NCBI RefSeq assembly: GCF_030272615.1 | Contig: NC_081415.1 | Location: 376,913,392 to 376,977,391, forward strand | Direction of reading: 5' to 3' | Source: Cryptomeria japonica | Lineage: Eukaryota; Streptophyta; Pinopsida; Cupressales; Cupressaceae | Length of the DNA: 64,000 bases | Shown here: piece after piece, positions 46,012 to 56,853 of the stretch | Layout of the letters: each line of letters opens with the position of its first letter | Position numbering within the stretch: the first letter of the stretch is position 1 | The notes under the pieces: model-generated | Databases searched by the model: none | What the model was told of the DNA's origin: nothing | The model's input: only the letters and a program-made list of their open reading frames with translations | Made by a program: the position numbers and the translations under genes

Positions 46012-47382
46012 GGCATTGCTAGTACAAAGGAGTAATCAAGGGAAAGAAGTGAAACATATCAAGACGAAAGAGTTTCCACACAAGACAAGAAGAATGCAAG
46101 TGATCAAGATAGTGAATCAAAGTTAGAAAATCATGCAATGTCATCCACCATCATTTCATTCATTGATTGAGCTTGGAAATGTTGAGTATCAAGAGATATG
46201 CCTCATTCATTTTACAATCACAACTTGTGATGAGTAACAAAGATGAGGCATCCAAATTCATTACTTATCCAATCACATCAAATCAAGATGAGGCATCCAA
46301 ATTCAGTGAACTCAACTCATCCATCAAAGAAGATAACTACCACATCGATACGAAGTTCGATGCACCTACTGCCATCATCTATTGTTCAATTATTCACGGA
46401 AGGACTTGTGTTCCATCAAATGTAATTTTGTCATTGGTCAAAGTATTAAATGCTTTGCAGTGGGTGTAACAAACCCTAATTAGGGTTTTCTATCTTTCAA
46501 TCTTGGCCATTGATTGTGAATCATTCTGAGCCACTCTATTGTAATGAGAGCACTATATAAGGCTCCACTCTTTCATTTGTAAAGGGTGAACGGTGAGTAG
46601 TCAATAGTAGTAGATCAATAGTTCGATAGCAAATAGCTAGAGTAGAGAAGGAAGAGAAGGCAAAGATTGTTGCCAAAACATTGTTGCAAAAGGCATGTAA
46701 ACTTCATTGAAGACATGGTGAAATTCATATGTTGATTCAACAATTTGCATGGTCTCTACTTCTCATTTGATTTTCACATTGTTTAGATGAATGGAAGAAC
46801 TTTGTGTATGATCAATGGTGAAATTCATACATCCATACTACTAACACTTTGCTGATTGTAAAGTGCCTTGCGTAGTCAACTAGATCCATCTTAGCCAAGC
46901 TTAACTTCAATTGTTACTTCCTCATTGATTTGCATCAACTTGATGGTGCTATGCTTGTGGTGGTGATTTGAAAATCATAAAGATATCCTTAGAAGATCGC
47001 ACTAGCCTTGTGGAGATGTTCGCTGCATGTTAAGGCAAAACTTAGTTGAGTTTCATCAAAGATTGTCCATTGCTCTCACATTCCTAGAGATATATTAGCT
47101 TCCTAAACCTTATCTTTTTTTCCTTTTTTCAAATCAAGTGAAATTCTACGTTCCAGTGATATTCAAAACATTCAAGCATTAGTGTAAGTCCACCTTGTGA
47201 TTCCAACAATATCACATCATATGCAATTGAGTCTATCCAAGAGCACGTCAAGACCTGACATTTGAGAACCTTGGAGTCGTCCCACTTGATCACTCAGCTT
47301 AACATTTGTGAGTCTTTGTTCAAGAGAGGATAGAATACTTAGTATTTTATTCTGTGTTGCATAGTGCGTAAAAACACCATCA
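46012..47382 (+). mobile_element. 3' fragment of an A2/B-family element, LTR 46409-47382
   Basis: The LTR (about 974 bp) starts TGTTCCATCAAATGTAATTTT and ends AACACCATCA and carries the family palindrome, TATA and GAGAGGATAGA blocks. The 400 bp before it has a short frame with a repeated NxDEASKF motif (46234-46302) and a KFSELNSSIKED stretch that resembles the end of the element B ORF. The left side joins the truncated gypsy LTR. Confidence 0.65.
46471..46560 (+). promoter_or_regulatory. LTR promoter: palindromic telo-box and TATA
   Basis: AAACCCTAATTAGGGTTT at 46471-46488 and TATATAA at 46554-46560, the same spacing as in the A2 LTR (about 65 bp). Confidence 0.6.
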
Positions 47383-48460
47383 ATAGGTATGATGTCAAAT
47401 TCTCTTGGTTTTATATATAGGACATCTTTTTCGGGTTTGCTAGATAGTACTTTTGAATTTTGTCAAGCTTCCAAGATAATTTTATCAAGTTTGCCTACAT
47501 TATGTGTGATTGCTAGTAGCTTGGTTCTCAGTTTCTTTTGTGGTTAAGCTTCTGTTGGATTAATCTTTTTGGGTGGTTGTTCTTGTTGCTTGACTGCTGT
47601 ATCACCTTTTTCTATTGGTTTGGTGGATTGTTTGTTTCTTTTATACTGACTCTTTTTAGTACATGCTTCCTTGTTGAATGGTTAAAGGTCTGCATTGTCA
47701 CTAGAAATGTAACATACATTGAGGGTTTTAACAATCCTATGTGTCATCATAAGTCATTGAGGCCTTTGGCCTTTTCTGGTATTGTGGATGAAAAATATCG
47801 ATTTGATTTTTCTGTGTTAAAACCGAGGTTCACAGAGGTTGATTATGGTTGGGAATGGGCTGTTGGTATGTTAGAAGTCTCACATTAGCTGGTTAGCTGG
47901 TGCAAGTGTTATGTTCTTGTGCCTCCCAGGTTTTCTTTTCCTATTGGTAGGTTGATTGTCTTTCATAGATAAATGCCTTTAGATCAAAAACTGCTACGAT
48001 AGAAATATGACCAAGCAAAGTGTAGTAAATCTTTTTGTGCTTTATTTAAGTGCCTATAATTTTATTGGGGCTAATGGAACTGGTTTGCATCATACCATGT
48101 AGGTGGAGGTTGGGCATTATAAGTGGTGAGAGTGCTCTTATTTTGTCAAATGAGCATGCTTTCTTGAGGATAGTAATGGGGCTGTTTGATGCGTGATTTG
48201 ATGTGCTTGCAGCCCGGGTATCTTCTTGGGCATAAATATATGGATTCTTCTAGTTGGTGTAGGATTAATTAAATTGTGTGGTGTGTTAGGCTTCTTGTGT
48301 GATTTGGGTTTTGTCTTTACTGCCCTTGGTAATTGTAATGTGACTCAAACTTGTCTTGCCTTTTAGCTTGCTTCATGGCCTTTTCAAGTGTATGTGGGTT
48401 GAATTCAAGTACTTATTGTAATTTGGGGTGAAGAACAATTTAATGTTTCTTTCAAGGTTG
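47383..48460. other. Intronic stretch, one unassigned ORF
   Basis: A 116-codon + frame (47538-47888) starts with a hydrophobic Trp/Phe/Leu-rich half and ends with a more ordinary soluble half. No family is recognised and no promoter is seen; it may be chance in T-rich DNA. No transposon ends were found. Confidence 0.3.
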
Positions 48461-48464
48461 AAAA

Positions 48465-48740
48465 ACCCTGCGCGTTTTAGGAAAACTCGCGAGTAATCGC
48501 GAGCCCTAATGGTGCGTGAGTCACTCGTAGAAATACTCGGCGACGAGTTTACATTATAAAACGCCAAAAAATGCAGAAAATCGATGCTAAACCCGGCGCG
48601 AATCACAAAAATCTCGACCCTTAAGTCCAAAAAGGCAAAAATAAAACGCATTTCATTTCCTTCATGCGACGACGGGCGACAGGAGCGCAAAAAGGCTGCG
48701 ATTTTTCCACGGGCAGTTCGTCGCGACTAGGGTTTCAAAC
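48465..48740. other. CpG-rich island in CpG-poor intron DNA
   Basis: About 275 bp dense in CpG (CTCGCGAGTAATCGCGAG, CGGCGACGAG, GCGACGACGGGCGAC), unlike the DNA on either side. It contains a CTCGCGAG...CGCGAG inverted repeat. No long open frame of known type. It may be the end of a young DNA transposon not yet depleted by methylation. Confidence 0.5.
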
Positions 48741-49077
48741 TTTCATCGGTCATCCAAGGAAAAACGACAAACTTAATTGTTCAAGACCTTCAGGTTCTTT
48801 TTAAATAATTTCTTGTTTAAAATCAAAATATGTATATCTCGATTTTTTTTAATTAATAGTATTACACTATTACTGATTAGTGATTACAGTCCGATAAATA
48901 TAGTAATTTGTAGCTTCTTTCAGACTGTATTTGTAATTTGTATAGTTAACTCATAACTGTATAACTATATATATTTATTATTTATAATAGTCTGAATGTC
49001 CAAATATTTTCAACGTTCAGATATTAAATTAAATATTTGGAAACAATTAGTGGGGAATTGGATGTTGTGCCATAATG

Positions 49078-49312
49078 GGAAGTTTGAAATATTTCTATTT
49101 ATGACTTTCCCACAAAGAGAGGAAGGGGAAGTTGAAATATTTCTAATTAATGATTTTCCCACCAAGAGCAAATTTGGAAAGCAAGAGTGGAGTGAGAAAT
49201 TAAATTATTTCTAATTAATGATTTTCCCACCAAGTGCAAATTTGGAAAGTAAGAGTGGAGTGGAAATTTGTAATATTTCTAGCTATTGATTTTCCTACCA
49301 AATTGGCCAAGT
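49078..49312 (+). repeat. Tandem repeat of about 70 bp, 3-4 diverged copies
   Basis: Repeating AATATTTCTAATTAATGA, TTTTCCCACCAAG, GCAAATTTGGAAAG and AAGAGTGGAGTG blocks. Copies 2 and 3 are complete; the outer two are partial. Confidence 0.75.
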
Positions 49313-49599
49313 ACAAGATAAATACAAAGCATATTTGGGAAAATGGATTTTTACGCCATTTCTACTTCTCAATTTCTTATACTATGAACTTCATGTTCTG
49401 CAAAACTCTTCAGTGGACGGAAACCCATTGGAGATTGGAGGCTTGTGGACGGAAACCCATAAGTTTCAGGTGGATGGTGGACGAAACCCCATTGTTCACA
49501 TAGAGCAACTTCATCCGAAGGTTGCATTGGAGCTTCAAGATTTCATCAGTTTTCTATTATGTGTGTTCAGGGCTTCATTAATATTGTTGCAGTAATTCT

Positions 49600-52500
49600 A
49601 GATGTGTTTTGAGGGCTTTGCTGCTGTTATTTATCTTGTATCAGATCATATTCTATGTATTTTCCATTTGTAAATCAAACAATATCAGCTTGTGGTATTT
49701 ACAGTGACACTAGTGGTATTGGGTTAAATAGTTTTTGTGGGTTTTGCTTATAAATTGGAGTTTGAATGTATTAATGTTGCTGCTGCAATAATCAGTTTCA
49801 GACCTGATTAAAGGATACACATATCATAAAAATCATTTTCAATAATGTTCTATAAAGTTCCATTTTAACTCAGCCCTTTCTGTGCAACAGTAGCTAACTA
49901 GTTTGGGTGTTTTTGGTGAAGTTTTGTGTAATATTTGTGAATCTATTTTCCAGATCTAAGAGCAATATTAAATTTTTGGTTGGGGACATCACAGACCTAC
50001 AAGGGGATCTAGGCATCCAGAGAACTCAAAAGCCAAGGGTCATCTGGAAGTGATCTTGGCATAGCCACAACCCACCCCAACCTGTGATATCTCATGTGAT
50101 GGGAGGCTAAAGCACTATGCAAACAAGTCAGCAACTCCTCTGATATATATAGCCTTCACAGCTTTTACGTGTCTTCTGATAGAATCTTTTATTCCATACA
50201 TATACATAAACTGTCCTTTGAGAGAATCTCCATTTGGGTAGGACAATTTTTTTAGCCAGGTGAACAACTGTAATTGCATGGACTTTTGCCATTCACTAAT
50301 GGAAAGGGTATTTATAGTGTTGAACTCTATTATGCTTTCCTGGGACTCAGAGAATTCCTTGGATCAAGGGGATCATGTATAGGCCAGACGTGATCATTGT
50401 GTGAGCATATGCTAGAGATGGCAAACTGCAGTGTGAGATCAGAGAGCTACCCGACTGGTTGGAGTTGTAAGTTGGACAAATGTAAGAAACATGATGTCAC
50501 GTTTGAGTCGCGAGTGTCCCTCAAACTGAAAAAAATCACTTGGTATGTTGCACCACCATTCTTTGTCACTCCATATCCTTGAGAACCAAGGAGTAGGTTT
50601 CTTGTATGTGGGCCTCATAATTATGATAAAAAGTTGTCACAGGCTACTCCATATGGTATTTTTGATTTATCACTCTCATCCTCCCCTTCTTGTTCACATT
50701 CAATCATCTACATCCAACCAAATGCAAGGCCATCATTTAGGGTGTAATTGGATTTTTTTTAAAGTATTCCTAATAATTCAAATGAAGGAATTGAAACAGC
50801 CTCACTATCAAATCCCTGGGTTTAATATTCTTGCTGACCATAGCAAACTTTGGAATATAATTTTTTTTGTGCAGCCTTTGATTCATACTTCTTTGTTCTT
50901 AGGTCTCTTGACTGCCCTAAACCCTAAGATTCTCTCTCTTTCCAACAAAGGATTTGTGATTTGCATCATAGCAGCTAGTCTCTCTTCTTGGGTTTTGTGG
51001 TCTCCTATAACATTCCTGTACTCTGCTATTCCCATCTCCTCTTTTCCACTTTTTGATGAGCCGAGTCCAAGAACATAAAGCTTGGCTTGTCTTATTGATA
51101 GTTTCTTTCATTTCTTCTAGTGGGAATTTAATTGCTTCCCTACCAGGAGGGCAATTTCAGAGCTTAAATTTTCCCCCATGGCTGGAGGAGTCACCAATGG
51201 TGATGATCCACAAGGACAAGAGGGTGGCTGAGAGTGGCTTTGCTGCTGCTTTGATCCTAGCCTGATCACTGCTGTAATTGTGTTGTAACCCCTCTGGGAG
51301 AAAATATAATTCTGCACAGGGATTCTGGTAGTGGCTTGATCAGTTGGATGGTGGTCGGACTGAACAACTGATTCCACTCAACTCATTAAAGTTCAGAACA
51401 ATACATTGCAAATGTAAATAATAAGCGCAGAGAACAGAAATCAATTCTATTCATATAATAGAAAACTCATACATAAACCATTTGTAGAAAGATGTCAACA
51501 GTATAATTTTCCCCTTCATAGTTTAAAATTCTGATTAAAACATGCAAATGCACATCTAGCTTGGCTAATGGACACTCTGGAGAACATCCTTGCAATCTGC
51601 ACCCATTAACTCCCTGACAAGCTTCCCTAATTTAACCAACTTTGCTCTTCCAAATTCCAGTAGGCAAGGGCTCCAAAAAGCTCCTTTACTGAGAATCCTA
51701 GTTCCCAGGGCTGCCAAATCCCCTATCTCTTAATCAGATTTTTTTTCTCTTTGTGGGTTTTGCCGCCTTCTGGTGGGAAGATGCATTGAAAACAAGATGT
51801 CAAGTTTTGAGCTGAAACCCAGCTATACAACTGCAGATGGATTAACTAAGCTACATGTTGAATTTGACAAATTGAAGTGTGTCTGAGTGTAATTTAACAC
51901 ATGGTTGTCTCTGGAATCAGCTTGTCAAAATTTCCACAAAATGGCCCCTATACAGGGTTGATGATGGATGATACATAGCATGATCACTACTATGACGCAT
52001 GTTGATTAATGTTGTGCTAGGCATTATCATTGCATGATTAGTGGTCTGCCAGGCATCAACTCTAGATGGTCTTTCTGACGATGTGAAGTCTTCCTGGCTG
52101 GACCATAGTCTGAGGTCTGCTTTAGTATTTCTTTTCTAGTCCACAAGGTGGACTTCAACATCATTTAGCCACAGTGAGATTACAACCATATGGATCAGAT
52201 TGTGTCATTGCATACTTGAAATTTCATGTGAAAAATGACGGTTCAGAGTTTACATGTCTAAGTCCAAGTCGTTATGAGGTAATCTCATGGCGCAAGGGTA
52301 CAAGTTCATTTTCAACCTGATGTCTTGGCAAGAACGTAAGTCAAAGATCCCGATGTTGCCATTGCATTCATCTTGAACATCACGAGTTGTAGCTTGTTGA
52401 TATGTTGTCACAGCTGCAAAGACAACAAAGATTTTTAACGTGGCCATCATAAAAATATCTCAAAAACAGCCTCTTTTCCCATGTTTCAATAAATTGGATT

Positions 52501-52930
52501 CCCATCTGATGTTTTGTCTGCACAAGACTACAAGGGTGGTTTTCAAGAGGCATGATCAAATTGTTTTATCATAGATGCTTGTGCATCAGTGGTCCAAGAA
52601 TATTGCAACTTCATCAATGCTGCTTTCATTATCATCATTGCCTTCTTGGGACCAGCATGCTATGGCATTCCAGTCAACAAATATGACTAGGGACCAAGTG
52701 ATCTTCTAACATAAAATTCAGTGCATGATAAGCGTAAAATAAATAAAGCACTAGGCAAAAAATAAATTGGATTTATACTACGTATCCATATTAACTTATT
52801 AAGTTAATGTTTGCTCATTCTTATTTTTCATCTTGACTAGCTTTATTTTTGTTGATGCCAACTGTGTACAGCACACATTTATATTCCTATTATAAATCTC
52901 CTTATATTGGTTTTCTTTTCATGAATGCAG
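49600..52930. other. 3' part of the intron, no recognisable element
   Basis: Mixed-composition sequence with several chance open frames (such as 50545-51078 +, 51117-51377 - and 52250-52450 -) that lack family motifs. No LTR end, primer site or polypurine tract was found. The last 40 bp form a normal T-rich tract and splice acceptor. Confidence 0.4.
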
Positions 52931-53502
52931 AATGTGATTCCAAATTCTCTGAAACGGCTTATGTTACTGCAAAGGATCCTGTTTTACCAAATGAAAGAGA
53001 AGGTCCACACAATCAATTTGCTATTGCAGTTCGAGAAGCCATATATAACATAAACCCTAGATCCAGTGAAAAGGTTACCAGTAAGATTCTAAAAGCTTGT
53101 GAAACAAGTGATCGAGATTACGTAGGGAAGAAGATAGACAGTGGAGGTTCGCACTTTGACAGGGTGAGGAATAAAGCCGAAATAGATGAACTGGATAGCA
53201 TTGTTCGAATTAAACAAGCTGAGGCACAGATGTTTCAAAGCCGTGCAGATGATGCTCGCAGAGAAGCACAAGGACTTCAACGAATTGCACTTGCAAAAAG
53301 CAATAAGATAGAGGAAGAGTATTCGGGCAAACTTGCAAAACTATGTTTGACTGAAACTGAGGAGAGGAGGAGATTAAAGCTTCAAGAGTTGCACAACCTA
53401 GAAATTGCTCATCGCAACTATTATACCATGAAAATAAGGATGGAAACAGACATCAAAGAGTTACTGATAAAAATGGAAACAACACGACGGCAGTTTTTAT
53501 AG
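52931..53502 (+). CDS. OBE4: OBERON/TITANIA-like PHD-finger protein, coding exon 2
   Basis: Supplies the last two bases of codon 888 through residue 1077 and the stop TAG (53500-53502). After a variable linker (CDSKFSETAYVTAKD) comes the coiled coil from about residue 968: IDELDSIVRIKQAEAQMF, a DDARREAQGLQRI segment and IEEEYSGKLAKLCL, ending METTRRQFL. This block is characteristic of OBE3/OBE4 C-termini and occurs nowhere in exon 1. The start is fixed by the ATGCAG acceptor and by phase 1 agreement with exon 1. In OBERON proteins this coiled coil mediates interaction with family members. Confidence 0.9.
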
Positions 53503-54650
53503 TTATAACATCACCTTTATAATTTGTTGTCTTCTTGTATGATTATATATATTCAACTACTCTATTTGACTGTGCACTAGCCAACTCACTTTAACTCAAT
53601 GCCAGTGCCAAAGATGGAGTGGAACATTATTTGTTGCCTAATCAAATTGAAGATATTTGAATTACTGCATCTTTGTATAAAATTGTATGTGAGAATATAT
53701 TCTCGGACATCTCACTAAGCCATATGTTAGAGCAATTCAAACTTGTACTTTGGCCTTTCTTGGTGTCACGCAGGACCTACGTGATGAATACATATTTTAC
53801 AGGTTATTTTTAATGTATATTAGCGAGCAGCTTAACCTTCTTGGCTTAAATATGACGACATCTACACTATTTACTTTCTATTGGCTACAGGACTTCTCTA
53901 TTCCTTTTTTATCATGTATATCAAATATGGGTCGTGCATATATTGTGAGCGTTATAAAAGTGCAAGTTATCCTGGGTGTGGGGGTTATGTTTTCCCAATC
54001 ATCTTTAACTTATTATTAGTTAATGTAGGAAGCAGAAAATGCATTGTGTTAGTTAAAGTAGAAAGCAGAATATGCACTAACATTCACAGAGATGAACTCG
54101 CTAAATACCATTAATCCTTCCCATTCCCAGCTTTTCATCATAATAGTTTTCTTATGTTATTCATCCTTTAATCTTTATCGAACAAGAGGCAGGGAATCAA
54201 GCATGCCTACTTTCGTAAGCAGAACGCTCAAAATTTAGTATTTCTTTAGTAACTGAGAATTGTAATAAGTGAAGTAATACAACGTAATTAGATCTAAAAT
54301 TGTAACCAACAAAACATACATCCACTAGAATATAATCAACAAGGTTATTAGGAGATGGGGGGTACTTCGAGATTTTGGAGGCGGGTATTGGTACGGCAAA
54401 TTGTACACTTGGAGATGGCAAATTTTTAAAATATAATTTTATAATTTTCAGAAAAAATCATACATAGAACTTTGAAAACAAGAACAGTGGCAAAGTTTAA
54501 CAAGTCAAATACACAAATGTTAAATGTCAATTGTGTCAAAGAGTTCAAAACTCACACTACATATTTGATATTTAACATTAGATTATAATTACATGTTAAA
54601 ATCCAAAAATATTGATAGTTTGATGGTGATACACAAACGAAAAACAAAAA
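53503..54650. other. 3' UTR and downstream flank of the OBERON-like gene
   Basis: AT-rich; no clear polyadenylation signal can be singled out. The only notable patch is a G-rich segment at 54355-54420 (GGAGATGGGGGG, GGAGGCGGG), possibly the terminal part of the hAT element whose transposase remnant lies beside it. Confidence 0.4.
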
Positions 54651-54659
54651 TCAGAAATC

Positions 54660-55300
54660 TATCATCTACTCTGCTATGTTTGGATCATCCATGTCAAGGT
54701 CCTCAGCTAGGATGGTCTCCAGATAGTCATCACTAACTTAGATTCATTTGATGGTAGTAGAATTGGGGGCAATTCATTAGGCCATTTGGTTCAATTGCTT
54801 CATCTCCTATGGCTGCAACTTCTCAATCAAGTGCAATTTGGTCCCATTTTGTTGAAGGACCCTCCATGTCTCGAGTATCAACGTGAGAGAAGACAAAGTG
54901 AGCTATGAATGTAGATCAAGTTCTCTACTTTCTTTGACCCTAATCGGTTCCTCTTTTGTGAATGAATAAAACCACATGTACTCCAATTTCTCACAAGATG
55001 AATATCTACCTATTTGTGAGAGCAATTTGATTGCAAATGTTTGCAATTCAAGGCAAATTGCAAATGATTGCAATTCAGGGGCTTCACCTTCATGGTTCCA
55101 TCACCACTCTGAAGCATTTTTCTTTGCTTGAATATCATATAAAGCTTCCACTAAAGAAAAATCACTTTGGCCACATGGAAACTTATTCCATTGACTCCTT
55201 ATAATTGAGACATCCTCACCTTGACCATAAATATTTTTTATTGCAGCCCAAAATCCCTTCATCTCTATCCTCATGTGGAGACCTCTTATTGGTCTCTTTT
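54660..55300 (-). pseudogene. hAT-type transposase C-terminal remnant
   Basis: Minus-strand broken frame: GFWAAIKNIYGQGEDV, QWNKFPCGQSDFSL, SEWW, then APELQSFAI and KLLSQIG with SSCEKLE. Trp-Trp followed by P-x-LQ-x-FAI-x-LLSQ and a Ser/Cys/Glu block is the pattern of the hAT dimerisation region. It ends with an acidic tail (VSDDYLETILAEDLD). The FAI segment is duplicated by a short repeat (about 55029-55075). Several stops; not functional. Confidence 0.6.
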
Positions 55301-55329
55301 ATATTATGCCATTTAGGATTTGTTATCCT

Positions 55330-56850
55330 AAAATTTGCATTGAACTAACTCTAGGATTTTAGAAGTCAACTCTTTGGGGAAGGGAGAAGGGTTTGACCTA
55401 AAGAAATAATCTAAATTTAGGGCATTGCGCCTGAACTCAAAATGCTTTAAATATCAACTAAAAGCAAGGAACACAATATTTCTTAACAAGAGCACATAAT
55501 ACCACAATCTCTTTATAGCTAGAGAGAGAACAAAACACATTAGGTCATCCAGACACATAACACAATATTTAGGTCTCTCTGTGAGATACATCTATTAAGG
55601 CCAAAGATAATAACATATCTTTCACTATCTCAGGGTCTTCTATTGATATTTTTGAATAAGCATGATATAACATCCATTTAATCAATATAAGCAAATGGAG
55701 TGAAAAAACATATGATTCAAGAACTATATGATTAAATGGAGATCATAAGAGCTATGCAACACTCAAGCAATTATCATACTTGCACATAGAATTCTAAGCC
55801 ATTCATTAAGAATGAAACACACAAAAAGGCGACTAACAACATGGCTCGATGTGCTTCCTTCTTTCATTCATGAATTAAAATTAAAGTCTAAGTAAGGCTA
55901 TTACTATATTGCTAAAAGGTTAGTTTCTTCCCCTAAATCATCCAGAAGTTTTTTTAACAAAATTTCGTTGGCCCTTTTGAAAAAACCCCATCATAAAACT
56001 GATAAAAACCTTAAATAGAAAGATTGCCACATTTTTGTTGCGTGGAATTTTATCATGATGGCTAGTGCAACTGCTTTTGTAAAAATGATCCTAGTTCCAT
56101 CATTCGTCTGCCACCTCTCCTAATAGAAGAACTTTTTAGCACCCTCCTCACCTTTTGGTTGTGACAAAAAAGATGTGAGGAGAACAAAACGTGAAGAGGC
56201 GGCTTTTCGATAAATATCAATATTCGATTCTTCAAGGACAACTAAACATCAGCTTGGTGTAGAATGAAAACTCCATACTTGTTTAGTAGGCTAGGAACCC
56301 ACTCAAGACATGTGCCAGGATGATAGGGCTTCATTCATTCTTTTCCCTTTTGAATATCTGAAAAGTACGAGTAGGCGACTCGTGGTGGGATCCTGGAGCA
56401 ACTTTTGGAAACCGTGGTATCAAGGAAACTTTTGGAAACCGTGGTATCAAGGAAAACTTAGGCCGAGGGCTCCTCAAATCTCCACTCAATCAACATGTGG
56501 CATCAACACACTCTGCAATAAAACTAAGGGAAAGAAAATGTAAAAAACATGAAGCGAAGCAAAAGGAGAAGCCCGAAGACCCTTGTAGATTAATCTATAG
56601 ATGTGGTGACTCTATGGGGTTCCTCGCTTGTGGGAAAAACTAGCCCAAAACTCTAGTTGTGCATCAAAACTGCAAGCAGGAGATGAAGGAGAATTAGTTA
56701 TAACTTTTACAGTATAGACTGTAAAGGCTGCCAGTTTGCATCAAATGGTGGAGCATAAAGTTGTAATGAGCCATAAGCCTTGTCCAACTCAATCATTTTT
56801 TGGAAAGACAAAATGTTTGTCACAAACATAGAAGCTTCTATGTGGAAACC
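55330..56850. other. Region between hAT remnant and gypsy accessory ORF
   Basis: No gene recognised. A 25-bp tandem duplication (ACTTTTGGAAACCGTGGTAT) lies at about 56400-56455. The 3' LTR of the minus-strand gypsy element should lie here but no terminus could be identified. Confidence 0.35.
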
Positions 56851-56853
56851 CAG

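Larger units (their letters stand above)
3724..52930 (+). other. 49.2-kb phase-1 intron of the OBERON-like gene
   Basis: Donor ACTG|GTAAGC at 3723/3724. Acceptor at 52930/52931, preceded by a T-rich tract and ending ATGCAG. Exon 1 ends after codon base 1 and exon 2 supplies bases 2 and 3 (G + AA = Glu), so both sides are phase 1. The joined protein runs from the PHD finger through a short linker into the family's coiled coil, with no obvious missing domain. An extra in-frame microexon within 49 kb cannot be excluded by eye. The interior is filled with nested retroelements described separately. Very long, transposon-filled introns are well known in conifers. Confidence 0.85.

Noticed and set aside
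50545-51078. 177-codon + frame before exon 2
   Set aside because: No recognisable motif, no upstream signals, unusual composition and other open frames on both strands nearby; not enough to call a gene.
52250-52450. Minus frame with a possible signal peptide
   Set aside because: Short, isolated, no family resemblance.
53750-54114. Hydrophobic frames after the gene
   Set aside because: Overlapping frames in AT-rich flank without motifs.
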